Below, one piece after another: positions 42,861-50,320 of a stretch of DNA of 64,000 nucleotides. A model generated the notes under the pieces. The model saw only the letters and a program-made list of their open reading frames with translations. It was not told where the DNA came from and did not search any database. How positions within the stretch are numbered: position 1 is the stretch's first letter; each line of letters starts with the position of its first letter. Origin of the DNA: Marinilabiliaceae bacterium JC040 (lineage in GTDB: Bacteria > Bacteroidota > Bacteroidia > Bacteroidales > Marinifilaceae); contig SNAP01000009.1 of the NCBI GenBank assembly GCA_022496785.1, forward strand, positions 41,896 through 105,895. Reading direction: 5' to 3'. A program made the translations under genes and the position numbers.

Positions 42861-43895
42861 TTATTTGATTTCTACTTTACCTCCATTTGCTTTTATAAAG
42901 ATTTTTGATTCAATATAATTATCAGCATTGTTTGTTATATATGTGAATCCATTTTCTTCTTTAGGATTAGTATCAATAATCTTAGCAAAATCTTTAGTAA
43001 TATATTCACAATTTTTAATTCTCATAACTAAAGAATATTCTAGATTCTCTAAGGTAGAAAACTTTATATTAGTGTTTAGTAAATCTAATTTTAAATAGTT
43101 AAAATCTTCAATTTGTTGAAATTTAATATTACCATTTACCATTTTTATATTAGCATTTTCAACATATGTATTAAATAAAAATGTTGAATAATCAGCTTTA
43201 TCTATTGTAATCTTTTTTGCTTTATTTATTACCATATAGTCGTTATAACTATTAGATTTAAAATATGAAAGGCTATCTATTTTATAAGTAGAATTTTTAC
43301 TATTAATATCTATAGCATTTATACTTTGTATGAAAATCTTTGAATTAGTAGATTTTAAAGAGCAATCTTCAATATTTCCTATTTCTGCTTTTGAATAAGA
43401 TAGTTTAATGCTATTTTTAAATGACATTTGAGAAATATTTTTAATATTAAGATTTCCATAACTTATATCAATATTGATATGGTTATTTAGAGAATCACAA
43501 TAGATGTCTCCAAATTTATTACTAGCTTTTATTATTTTATTTTTTGGAACATATACATCAAAATCGATTCTGAAATTAATATTAGCTTTTAAATCTACAG
43601 GTATTCTAGTTAAAGCTTCAACATAATCTTCTTTAATTAGATATGTGACATTAAAATTTTCTAATTGCTTTTCAGCAATCTTCTCTAAATAGTTAGAAAT
43701 ATTTACCGTTGCTTTAAAAATTATGGAGTCTGTAGCACTTTGATGAATATTTATATTTCCATATTTATTAATAATTCTAACTTCTTTTACATATTTACCG
43801 TCATATGTTTTATCATATTTCTGATTGTAAACTTCCTGAGCTTTAGCTATATTACAAAGACCTATTATTAATATTAGATAAATTAACTTTCGCAT
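42861..43895 (-). CDS. Secreted DUF4097-like beta-helix protein
   Basis: A 344-residue protein with a signal peptide (LIYLILIIGLCNIAKAQ, cleavage near KAQ). The rest is a run of short beta strands with regular Asn/Ser/Asp turns: VRIINKYGNINIHQSATDSI, NKFGDIYCDSLNNHINIDIS, YGNLNIKNIS, and repeated ladder-like segments to the end (FIKANGGKVEIK). The K-YGNI and KFGDI motifs are typical of DUF4097/putative auto-transporter adhesin head-like proteins in Bacteroidota. Function unknown; periplasmic or surface location is inferred. Confidence 0.75.
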   Translation of the reverse strand: MRKLIYLILIIGLCNIAKAQEVYNQKYDKTYDGKYVKEVRIINKYGNINIHQSATDSIIFKATVNISNYLEKIAEKQLENFNVTYLIKEDYVEALTRIPVDLKANINFRIDFDVYVPKNKIIKASNKFGDIYCDSLNNHINIDISYGNLNIKNISQMSFKNSIKLSYSKAEIGNIEDCSLKSTNSKIFIQSINAIDINSKNSTYKIDSLSYFKSNSYNDYMVINKAKKITIDKADYSTFLFNTYVENANIKMVNGNIKFQQIEDFNYLKLDLLNTNIKFSTLENLEYSLVMRIKNCEYITKDFAKIIDTNPKEENGFTYITNNADNYIESKIFIKANGGKVEIK

Positions 43896-43921
43896 ATTCT
43901 AATTTTTATATTCTACTAATA

Positions 43922-43929
43922 CAAAGGTA
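43922..43929 (-). promoter_or_regulatory. -7 box of the DUF4097-like gene
   Basis: Minus strand TACCTTTG fits TAnnTTTG, 26 bases before the ATG at 43895. Confidence 0.55.
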
Positions 43930-43954
43930 GTGATTTATTTTTTTATTAGAAATC

Positions 43955-43985
43955 TTTGTTATTTTATATAATTAGTATATATTTG
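43955..43985 (+). promoter_or_regulatory. Promoter of tRNA-Lys
   Basis: TTTG (43955-43958), 19 bases, TATATTTG (43978-43985): exact Bacteroidota consensus with ideal spacing, 33 bases before the mature tRNA. Confidence 0.88.
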
Positions 43986-44018
43986 CAGAGGATTTGAGAT
44001 AAACATATAGCTCAAATT

Positions 44019-44091
44019 GGTTCAGTAGCTCAGCTGGTAGAGCACGACACTCTTAATGTTGGGGTCCAGGGTTCGATCCCCTGCTGGATCA
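44019..44091 (+). tRNA. tRNA-Lys (anticodon CTT)
   Basis: A 73-base cloverleaf folds by hand. Acceptor GGTTCAG pairs with CTGGATC (two G-U), D stem GCTC/GAGC, anticodon stem CGACA/TGTTG with loop CTCTTAA (anticodon CTT), T stem CAGGG/CCCTG with loop TTCGATC, discriminator A. CCA is not encoded. It reads AAG lysine codons and stands alone, with its own promoter and terminator. Confidence 0.95.
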
Positions 44092-44093
44092 CG

Positions 44094-44124
44094 AAGGTAG
44101 ACTTTTAGTCTACCTTTTCTTTTT
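44094..44124 (+). terminator. Terminator of tRNA-Lys
   Basis: AAGGTAGAC (44094-44102) pairs with GTCTACCTT (44108-44116), followed by a T-rich tail. It starts 3 bases after the tRNA. About 95 bases after it, up to 44216, hold nothing I recognise. Confidence 0.85.
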
Positions 44125-44216
44125 ATATAGATTTATAATATTAATAAGTTAATTATAGTGAGTTATAGAAATAGATCAATTTATATATGTAATAATGTGA
44201 ATTGTAATAAGATATA

Positions 44217-44253
44217 AAAAGGATGCTATCTATAACAATAGCATCCTTTTTTT
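44217..44253. terminator. Terminator downstream of the phosphofructokinase gene
   Basis: AAAAGGATGCTAT (44217-44229) pairs perfectly with ATAGCATCCTTTT (44238-44250), with A/T runs on both sides. It serves the minus-strand operon and could act in both directions. Confidence 0.88.
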
Positions 44254-44277
44254 ATTTATAATCATTTAAGAAGAATC

Positions 44278-45492
44278 TTACCAATTAAGAATCTTTTTAT
44301 AGTCGAATTGTTCTGGTTCAGCTAGCCATTCTCTAGCAGCTTCATAGTCATCTTCAGTAAGATAGTAAAGAACATCATCAAATACAGTTTTAACAGATTC
44401 ATTTTCCATATCAACTAATCTAGGACGAATTTTACCATTTTCATCTTCAACATCTTTAAGATATATAGGAATAATTCTTTTTTGTTGATCCATAGCAACC
44501 ATACATCCTGTATGACCTTCATCAAATAGTTTTTTAACACCAAAACCAAGAGAAGAGCAATAAGAAAGGTCGAAAGATACAGGATCGCAGCATCTTAAAG
44601 AATATCCTATTTCCATAGGTCTATTTTTAACACTCATACCTACTTCGTCTAATTTTCTATCTAGAAGAGCACTAAATATATGAGCTTTAGAAATCTTACC
44701 TAATTCAGGGTGTCCATGATCATCATAAGTGAAAACTATACCACTATTTTTGATATCTTCTTCAGTTAAATCGTGGAATACACCTTCACTAATAACAATA
44801 ACTCCAGGACGAATATCCATAGTTCTACGTTTAATAATAGAAGACATCATTAAGTCTACAATTTTCTCAATAGTAATTTGAGTTTTATTAAACATTTCAG
44901 GGATAATGATCATAGAAGCTTGAATAGATTTACCAATTTCATAAGCTAAATGACCAGCTTCACGTCCCATTGAAGAAATAATATACCAGTTATTAGTAGT
45001 TAAAGATTCAGTTTTGATTGTAGTACCAATTTTAGAACCAACACTAATAGCCGAACGGAATCCAAAAGTAGGAACACCTTCAGGAAGAGGTAAATCGTTA
45101 TCAATAGTTTTCGGAACATGAATGTTTTTAATAGCAATCTTGTGCTCGTTAAGATATTTAGTAATTCTATTAGCAGTAGAAGCAGTATCATCTCCACCAA
45201 TAGTAACTAAAAGTTCAATATTCTCTTTCTCAAATAAAGTTGTACTGAAATCAGAATCTTTAGGTTTAAATCGACTCATTTTAAGAGCAGAGCCACCAAT
45301 ATTACAAATTCTGTCAGCCCACTCGTATGATATTTCAACAGTTTCTGTGTTTTCTAATAATAGTCCTCTATAGCCGTTGTGAACACCTAGAACTCGATAA
45401 CCTTTCATTAAAAAGGCTTTACTTACACTACTGATTACAGCATTAATACCAGGTGCAGGTCCTCCACCACACAAAATCGCAATTGTTTTCAT
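44278..45492 (-). CDS. 6-phosphofructokinase, probably pyrophosphate-dependent
   Basis: A 404-residue cytosolic PFK-A superfamily enzyme. ILCGGGPAPGINAVISSV is the nucleotide/phosphate loop, VTIGGDDTAST holds residues 99-105, HVPKTIDNDLP holds 126-134 with the catalytic Asp, and SSMGREAGHLAYE binds substrate. ATP-dependent enzymes have Gly after the first Asp (GGDG) and Gly before TIDND; here both are changed (GGDD, PKTIDND), the known signature of PPi-dependent members. The annotation as PPi-PFK is a family-based inference. Upstream in the same operon are a DEAD-box helicase (17 bases away) and a membrane protein. Confidence 0.88.
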   Translation of the reverse strand: MKTIAILCGGGPAPGINAVISSVSKAFLMKGYRVLGVHNGYRGLLLENTETVEISYEWADRICNIGGSALKMSRFKPKDSDFSTTLFEKENIELLVTIGGDDTASTANRITKYLNEHKIAIKNIHVPKTIDNDLPLPEGVPTFGFRSAISVGSKIGTTIKTESLTTNNWYIISSMGREAGHLAYEIGKSIQASMIIIPEMFNKTQITIEKIVDLMMSSIIKRRTMDIRPGVIVISEGVFHDLTEEDIKNSGIVFTYDDHGHPELGKISKAHIFSALLDRKLDEVGMSVKNRPMEIGYSLRCCDPVSFDLSYCSSLGFGVKKLFDEGHTGCMVAMDQQKRIIPIYLKDVEDENGKIRPRLVDMENESVKTVFDDVLYYLTEDDYEAAREWLAEPEQFDYKKILNW

Positions 45493-45509
45493 ATTTGTTT
45501 CGTTCGTTA

Positions 45510-46826
45510 TTATTTTCTTCTTTTATTTTTAGGCTTTTTAGCTTCTAATTTCTTTTTATAAATCTTACCGTTTATTTTAGTGTTCTTACTTTTCTTTTGA
45601 TGGAAAGCACCTCCTACAGTAAATTTCCCTTTCTTCTGATATGCAATATTTCTAGATTGAACTATTTCATCTTCTAATAGCACAGTAGAAATTTCTAGAT
45701 CCTCAGGAAGTTCAACTTCGTCTACAGTTTGTTCTATTAATGTTTCAATCTCAGAGAATTTTTCTTCTTCCTTTTCAGAGATAAAAGAAATAGCAACACC
45801 AGAATGTCCTGCTCGTCCCGTACGTCCAATTCTATGTACATATTCTTCAGGAAGATCTGGAATATCAAAATTAATTACGTGAGTAATTCCTTCAATATCA
45901 ATACCTCTAGCAGCTACATCAGAAGAAACCATAATTCTAGTAACACCATCTTTAAAAGCCTTTAGTGCATTAATTCTAGTATTTTGAGCTTTATTTGAGT
46001 GAATAACTGACATTTCATCTTTGAAATCGTCATTCAAAAAGTCAATTAATCTATCAGCATTTTTCTTAGTTTCAGTAAATATTATAACCTTCTTAATATC
46101 TTTATTATTCTTAAGAAGATATTTAACGAAGTTTACTTTAGTAAGAATATTAGGAAGTTTATATTTTAATTGATCGATATGCGCAACAGGAGTAGCTTGT
46201 CTTTCAACTTCTATACGATTTGGGTTTAAAAGAAAGTCTTCTGATAATTTGGCAATAGTATCAGAAAAAGTCGCAGAGAAAAGCATCTTTTGAGAGTTCT
46301 CTGGAACAACATCAATTATGGCTTTTAGTTGAGGATAAAAACCTAGATCCATCAATTTATCAGCTTCATCAACAACAAGAGTTCTTACCTGTTTAGTTCT
46401 GATAACTCCATTAACATAGATATCCATAAATCGTCCAGGAGTAGCAACAATCAAATCACTTCCTTCATCCAGAAGTTTATTCATTTGAGTACGAATATTC
46501 ACACCTCCATAAATAGCGTGGCATCTAATATCCATATATGGAGTAAGTAGATTTACACTCTCACAAATTTGTAATACTAACTCTCTTGTAGGAACAATAA
46601 CAATTGCTCTAGGAAATATACCTTGTTGAAAGTTTAATTTCATTAACATAGGTATTAAATATGCAAATGTTTTACCCGTTCCAGTTTGTGCAATACCTAT
46701 AAGATCTTTTCCTGATTTTATAGGAGAAAAACTTTTTTCTTGAATTGGAGTTGTTGTTTCAAACCCGCCTTCTTCTAAAGCATTTAGTATCGGTTTGCTA
46801 ATTTTTAAATCTGTAAATAACGCCAT
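45510..46826 (-). CDS. DEAD-box RNA helicase
   Basis: A 438-residue RhlE-like helicase. Q motif GGFETTTPIQEKSF, motif I AQTGTGKT, Ia PTRELVLQ, Ib TPGRFMD, II VDEADKLMD, III FSATF, IV VIIFTETKKNAD, V DVAARGIDI and VI HRIGRTGRAGHSG are all present. A basic tail after residue 405 (KKLEAKKPKNKRRK) probably binds RNA. Expected roles are ribosome assembly or RNA turnover, often at low temperature. It is in an operon between a small membrane protein gene (27 bases upstream) and the PFK gene. Confidence 0.95.
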   Translation of the reverse strand: MALFTDLKISKPILNALEEGGFETTTPIQEKSFSPIKSGKDLIGIAQTGTGKTFAYLIPMLMKLNFQQGIFPRAIVIVPTRELVLQICESVNLLTPYMDIRCHAIYGGVNIRTQMNKLLDEGSDLIVATPGRFMDIYVNGVIRTKQVRTLVVDEADKLMDLGFYPQLKAIIDVVPENSQKMLFSATFSDTIAKLSEDFLLNPNRIEVERQATPVAHIDQLKYKLPNILTKVNFVKYLLKNNKDIKKVIIFTETKKNADRLIDFLNDDFKDEMSVIHSNKAQNTRINALKAFKDGVTRIMVSSDVAARGIDIEGITHVINFDIPDLPEEYVHRIGRTGRAGHSGVAISFISEKEEEKFSEIETLIEQTVDEVELPEDLEISTVLLEDEIVQSRNIAYQKKGKFTVGGAFHQKKSKNTKINGKIYKKKLEAKKPKNKRRK

Positions 46827-46853
46827 TTAATAATATTTCTGAATTTAGTGAGA

Positions 46854-47381
46854 TTATTTTAATTCTGTTTTAATTAGTAGTTTAGCTTCATCAATACCCA
46901 TATTATCAACCATCTCTGATTGAAGAATAATATTAGATATTTCTAAAGAATCTCCATTTATATCACATTTAGATAGAGATGAATTTATTAATCCCATCAT
47001 ATTGTCTTTAACTCTAACACAAGCAGTCCAAGTTTGATTACTTACGTAAAGTTGTTGAATTGTATTGTGATCAAATTCTGTTTTAATAGATTCTTTTAAT
47101 GAAGCTGCAAATTCCATATTTGTCATTTGATGATTATTCATCCTATCAATAATAGAAGATGGAGTTAGTCTATCTACCAATAAAATTAATCTTTCACAAG
47201 CATGAATTTTAATTTCGCTTGGAACATTAACATTTTGTTCTTGTTTGTTCTTGGAGTATTTAATGAATTTTTCCATGAACTTTATAACGTCTAACGACCT
47301 TTTATGTACAAGGTAGTAAAGAGGTATAACTATAAGAATTGCAGGTAAATTGTTAAAAATCAGGTGTATAATTTTATCCAT
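46854..47381 (-). CDS. Membrane-anchored protein of unknown function
   Basis: A 175-residue protein with one N-terminal membrane segment (about residues 5-26, IIHLIFNNLPAILIVIPLYYLV) and a cytosolic helical domain: IHACERLILLVDRLTPSSII, NMEFAASLKESIKTEFDHNT, then IQQLYVSNQTWTACVRVKDN. The pattern ERL-x-L-x-xDRL-x-P and Y-x-S-x-x-xW matches a conserved Bacteroidota protein family of unknown role, from memory only. It heads the operon with the DEAD-box helicase and PFK genes. Confidence 0.7.
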   Translation of the reverse strand: MDKIIHLIFNNLPAILIVIPLYYLVHKRSLDVIKFMEKFIKYSKNKQEQNVNVPSEIKIHACERLILLVDRLTPSSIIDRMNNHQMTNMEFAASLKESIKTEFDHNTIQQLYVSNQTWTACVRVKDNMMGLINSSLSKCDINGDSLEISNIILQSEMVDNMGIDEAKLLIKTELK

Positions 47382-47448
47382 TTTGTGTACTTTAGTAAAA
47401 GATAGTGCAATAATATAAAAAAATAATCACATAGAGGAATATTATATT

Positions 47449-47456
47449 TATCTTTG
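47449..47456 (+). promoter_or_regulatory. -7 box of the NlpC/P60 operon
   Basis: TATCTTTG matches TAnnTTTG, 29 bases before the ATG at 47486. Confidence 0.6.
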
Positions 47457-47485
47457 ACCATTATAGTCACTAATAAAAACCAATA

Positions 47486-48265
47486 ATGAGAGTAGGAATT
47501 TCCGAATTAAGTATAATTCCAATGAGACAAGAGCCATCGGAACGTTCAGAAATGGTTAGTCAAGTACTTTTTGGAGAAGAGTTTGAAATAATAGATATAA
47601 AAGAAAATTGGTCTTATATCCGTATGCTCCACGATAGCTATTATGGTTGGATAGATAATAAAATGTATTCAGAAATTAGTGAAGAAAGATTATCAGGTAA
47701 TAATTTTCTTTATACTGGTGATGTAATGAATCTCGTTATAAGGAAAGATGATTGGGGAGATAAAATAATACCATTAGGTTCGCGTTTACCTTTCTTCAAT
47801 ATAGAAACAAAACAGTTTTCGGTAGGAGAAACTTCTTATGAGCTTAAAACAGATCCCAAAGAGCAAATTTCGAATAAAAATCTTAGAGAGAATATTCTTA
47901 AATATGCATTTATGTATTATAACTCGCCATATTTGTGGGGAGGGAGAACTCCTTATGGAATAGATTGTTCAGGTTTATCTCAGATGGTATATAAACTAGT
48001 TGGGATAGATATTCCTAGAGATGCTTCTCAACAAGTAAAATTAGGAACATCATTATCTTTTGTTGCAGAAGCACAGAAAGGAGATTTGGCTTTCTTTGGT
48101 GATGAAGAAGGAAGAATTACTCATGTAGGAATTATTTGGGATAATAATAGAATAATACATGCTTCAGGTAAGGTTAGAGTAGATAATATTGATCAAGAGG
48201 GAATCTTTAATATAGATATACATAGATATACTCATAAGTTAAGAGTAATTAAAACAATAATATAA
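47486..48265 (+). CDS. NlpC/P60 peptidoglycan endopeptidase with SH3b domains
   Basis: A 259-residue protein. The N-terminal 125 residues are bacterial SH3-like (PMRQEPSERSEMVSQVLFGE, ENWSYIRMLHDSYYGWID). The catalytic domain from about 130 has YLWGGRTPYGIDCSGLSQMV (nucleophile Cys), RITHVGIIW (His) and IIHASGKVRVD (second His). The RTPYGIDCSG motif matches gamma-D-glutamyl-diamino-acid endopeptidases that process cell-wall peptides. No signal peptide is visible, so it may act on imported muropeptides in the cytoplasm (inference). It is first of four tightly packed genes (gaps of 3, 9 and 1 bases). Confidence 0.9.
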   Translation: MRVGISELSIIPMRQEPSERSEMVSQVLFGEEFEIIDIKENWSYIRMLHDSYYGWIDNKMYSEISEERLSGNNFLYTGDVMNLVIRKDDWGDKIIPLGSRLPFFNIETKQFSVGETSYELKTDPKEQISNKNLRENILKYAFMYYNSPYLWGGRTPYGIDCSGLSQMVYKLVGIDIPRDASQQVKLGTSLSFVAEAQKGDLAFFGDEEGRITHVGIIWDNNRIIHASGKVRVDNIDQEGIFNIDIHRYTHKLRVIKTII

Positions 48266-48268
48266 GAG

Positions 48269-48703
48269 ATGTTTGAATATGAATATCCAAGGCCAGCATT
48301 AACAGTTGATGCAGTGGTCTTTTGCATTAAATCGGGAGAAATTAATGTATTACTAATAGAAAGAAAAAATAATCCATATAAGGATTGTTGGGCTCTTCCT
48401 GGAGGTTTTGTAGATATAGATGAATTAATAGATAAAGCTGTATTAAGAGAATTAGAAGAAGAAACATGTCTTAAGAATGTGGAACTAAAAAGATTAAATG
48501 TATATGATGCAATAGATAGAGATCCAAGAGGAAGAACAATTTCTGTTGTTTATTATGGGCAAGTAGATGAAAGCAACTCTATTGTTAAAGGAGAAGATGA
48601 TGCAAAACAAGCAAAATGGTTCTCTATTAAATCACTGCCTAGTCTAGCATTTGATCATGAAATAGTACTTAAAGATGCAATCAAGGCATTTAAAACAAAA
48701 TAA
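48269..48703 (+). CDS. NUDIX hydrolase
   Basis: A 144-residue protein. The NUDIX box is complete: GGFVDIDELIDKAVLRELEE followed by ET, with G-x5-E-x7-REL-x-EE-x. N-terminal PRPALTVDAVVFCIKSGEIN and ALPGG resemble ADP-ribose pyrophosphatase-like and NrtR-like NUDIX domains, but there is no C-terminal helix-turn-helix. The substrate is a nucleoside diphosphate linked to another group; which one is not clear. Confidence 0.9.
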   Translation: MFEYEYPRPALTVDAVVFCIKSGEINVLLIERKNNPYKDCWALPGGFVDIDELIDKAVLRELEEETCLKNVELKRLNVYDAIDRDPRGRTISVVYYGQVDESNSIVKGEDDAKQAKWFSIKSLPSLAFDHEIVLKDAIKAFKTK

Positions 48704-48712
48704 TAGAAAGAG

Positions 48713-49345
48713 ATGCAATTACTGTCAACAGCGTATTTCCCACCAATACAATATTATTCAAAATTAGTACAAGAGAATCCTATATATATAGAATGTTTTG
48801 AGAATTATGCAAAGCAGTCATATAGAAATCGTTGTGATATATTGGGAGCTAATGGAAGGTTAACTCTTTCAGTGCCTGTACTTAAAGGAGCAAGAAAAAA
48901 GATACTCACAAAAGATATTCAAATTGAATATGTAGAGAACTGGCAAAAGATTCATTTTCAAGGGATAGAGTCAGCTTATAGAAAATCTCCATATTATGAA
49001 TATTATATAGATGATATAGAGCCAATCTTTAATAAAGATTTCAAATATCTTATTGATTTGAATGAGCATATAATGTCTATAGTCAATGAAATCATAGAGA
49101 TTAATCCTCAAATAGAAAGAACTACAGATTATATAAAAGATACAAGTGGTTATATCGATTGGAGAGAAGGTATTCATCCAAAGAAATCAAAAAGACTAGA
49201 AGATGAGAATTATACTGAAGTAGCTTATACTCAGGTTTTCAGTGATAAATTCGAATATCAAGAAAATTTAAGTATTCTAGATCTAATTTTTAATCTAGGT
49301 CCTGAATCTCTTATACATTTAAACAAAACAATAAAAACAAAATAA
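48713..49345 (+). CDS. WbqC-family protein
   Basis: A 210-residue protein of the WbqC-like family: LLSTAYFPPIQYYSKLVQEN, YAKQSYRNRCDILGANG, RLTLSVPVLKG, then WQKIHFQGIESAYRKSPYYE. Members are linked to O-antigen or glycan synthesis but the chemistry is unknown. In Bacteroidota they often occur with housekeeping genes, as here between a NUDIX gene and ispE. Complete length. Confidence 0.87.
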   Translation: MQLLSTAYFPPIQYYSKLVQENPIYIECFENYAKQSYRNRCDILGANGRLTLSVPVLKGARKKILTKDIQIEYVENWQKIHFQGIESAYRKSPYYEYYIDDIEPIFNKDFKYLIDLNEHIMSIVNEIIEINPQIERTTDYIKDTSGYIDWREGIHPKKSKRLEDENYTEVAYTQVFSDKFEYQENLSILDLIFNLGPESLIHLNKTIKTK

Positions 49346-49346
49346 A

Positions 49347-50168
49347 GTGATAGTATTTCCAAATGCAAAACTCAATATAGGTCTTAACGTAACTAATAAG
49401 CGTGAAGATGGTTTTCATGATATAGAAACAATATTTTATCCTATTCCTTTGACTGATGTTCTAGAAGTAGTTGAGAATAAGAATCTATCTAATGGAGAGT
49501 ATACTTATAAAAGTATTGGTATTGAAGTTGATTGTGCTATCGAAGATAATATCATTATAAAAGCTTATAAACTTATACATAGTAGATACGAAATCCCAGG
49601 TATAGATATACATTTCAAGAAAACAATACCTTATGGAGGAGGTTTAGGAGGAGGTTCCTCAGATGGGGCTTTTATGCTTAAACTTTTAAATGAGTTGTTT
49701 TCTCTAAATATTTCAATAAAAGATTTAGAATCAATGGCTTTAGAACTAGGAAGTGATTGTCCTTTCTTTATAAATAATCAACCTGTTTATGCCACAGGAA
49801 GAGGTGAAATTTTTGAAAATATATCTTTTAATATCGAAGGTAAATTTATGGTATTAGTAAAACCTCAATTATCGGTGCCAACAGCATTAGCATATAAAGG
49901 AATACAACCTAAAGAATCTACATTTGATTTAAGATTAATAAATGAGATAAATATAAAAGATTGGAAAGATAAGGTTTGTAATGATTTTGAAAAGACTGTA
50001 TTTAAAGAGTATAAGCAAATATCAGAGATAAAAAATAAATTATATAATCTGGGAGCTGAATACACATCTATGACAGGAAGTGGAGCTACTGTATTTGCTA
50101 TTTTCAATAATCCAGTAGATTTAAAAGATAAATTTGATAATTGTTTTTATTGGTCTTCAAAACTGTAG
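49347..50168 (+). CDS. ispE: 4-diphosphocytidyl-2-C-methyl-D-erythritol kinase IspE
   Basis: A 273-residue GHMP kinase of the MEP isoprenoid pathway. AKLNIGLNVTNKREDGFHDI is the N-terminal substrate motif, PYGGGLGGGSSDGAF the ATP loop (about residues 94-108), and YTSMTGSGATVFAIF the C-terminal GHMP motif; GSDCPFF also fits. The start codon is GTG at 49347, 1 base after the wbqC-family stop; no ATG is available nearby. Last gene of the NlpC operon. Confidence 0.95.
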   Translation: MIVFPNAKLNIGLNVTNKREDGFHDIETIFYPIPLTDVLEVVENKNLSNGEYTYKSIGIEVDCAIEDNIIIKAYKLIHSRYEIPGIDIHFKKTIPYGGGLGGGSSDGAFMLKLLNELFSLNISIKDLESMALELGSDCPFFINNQPVYATGRGEIFENISFNIEGKFMVLVKPQLSVPTALAYKGIQPKESTFDLRLINEINIKDWKDKVCNDFEKTVFKEYKQISEIKNKLYNLGAEYTSMTGSGATVFAIFNNPVDLKDKFDNCFYWSSKL

Positions 50169-50263
50169 ATTTCTATATATTATATAAGAATAATCTATAG
50201 AAAGATTATATATAGTAGCAAGCTTAGATTTATATTAAAGCAATTAATTTAGATTATAAATTA

Positions 50264-50299
50264 TAAAAAAATAGGTGTTCAAATTACTGAACACCTATT
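50264..50299 (-). terminator. Terminator of the bcp-recA-S9 operon
   Basis: AATAGGTGTTCA (50270-50281) pairs perfectly with TGAACACCTATT (50288-50299); the A run at 50265-50271 gives the T tail on the minus strand. Confidence 0.88.
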
Positions 50300-50320
50300 C
50301 TTATATAATATTACAATATT

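Noticed and set aside
44019..44094. Encoded CCA end of tRNA-Lys
   Set aside because: The bases after the acceptor stem are ACGA; only the discriminator A is encoded.
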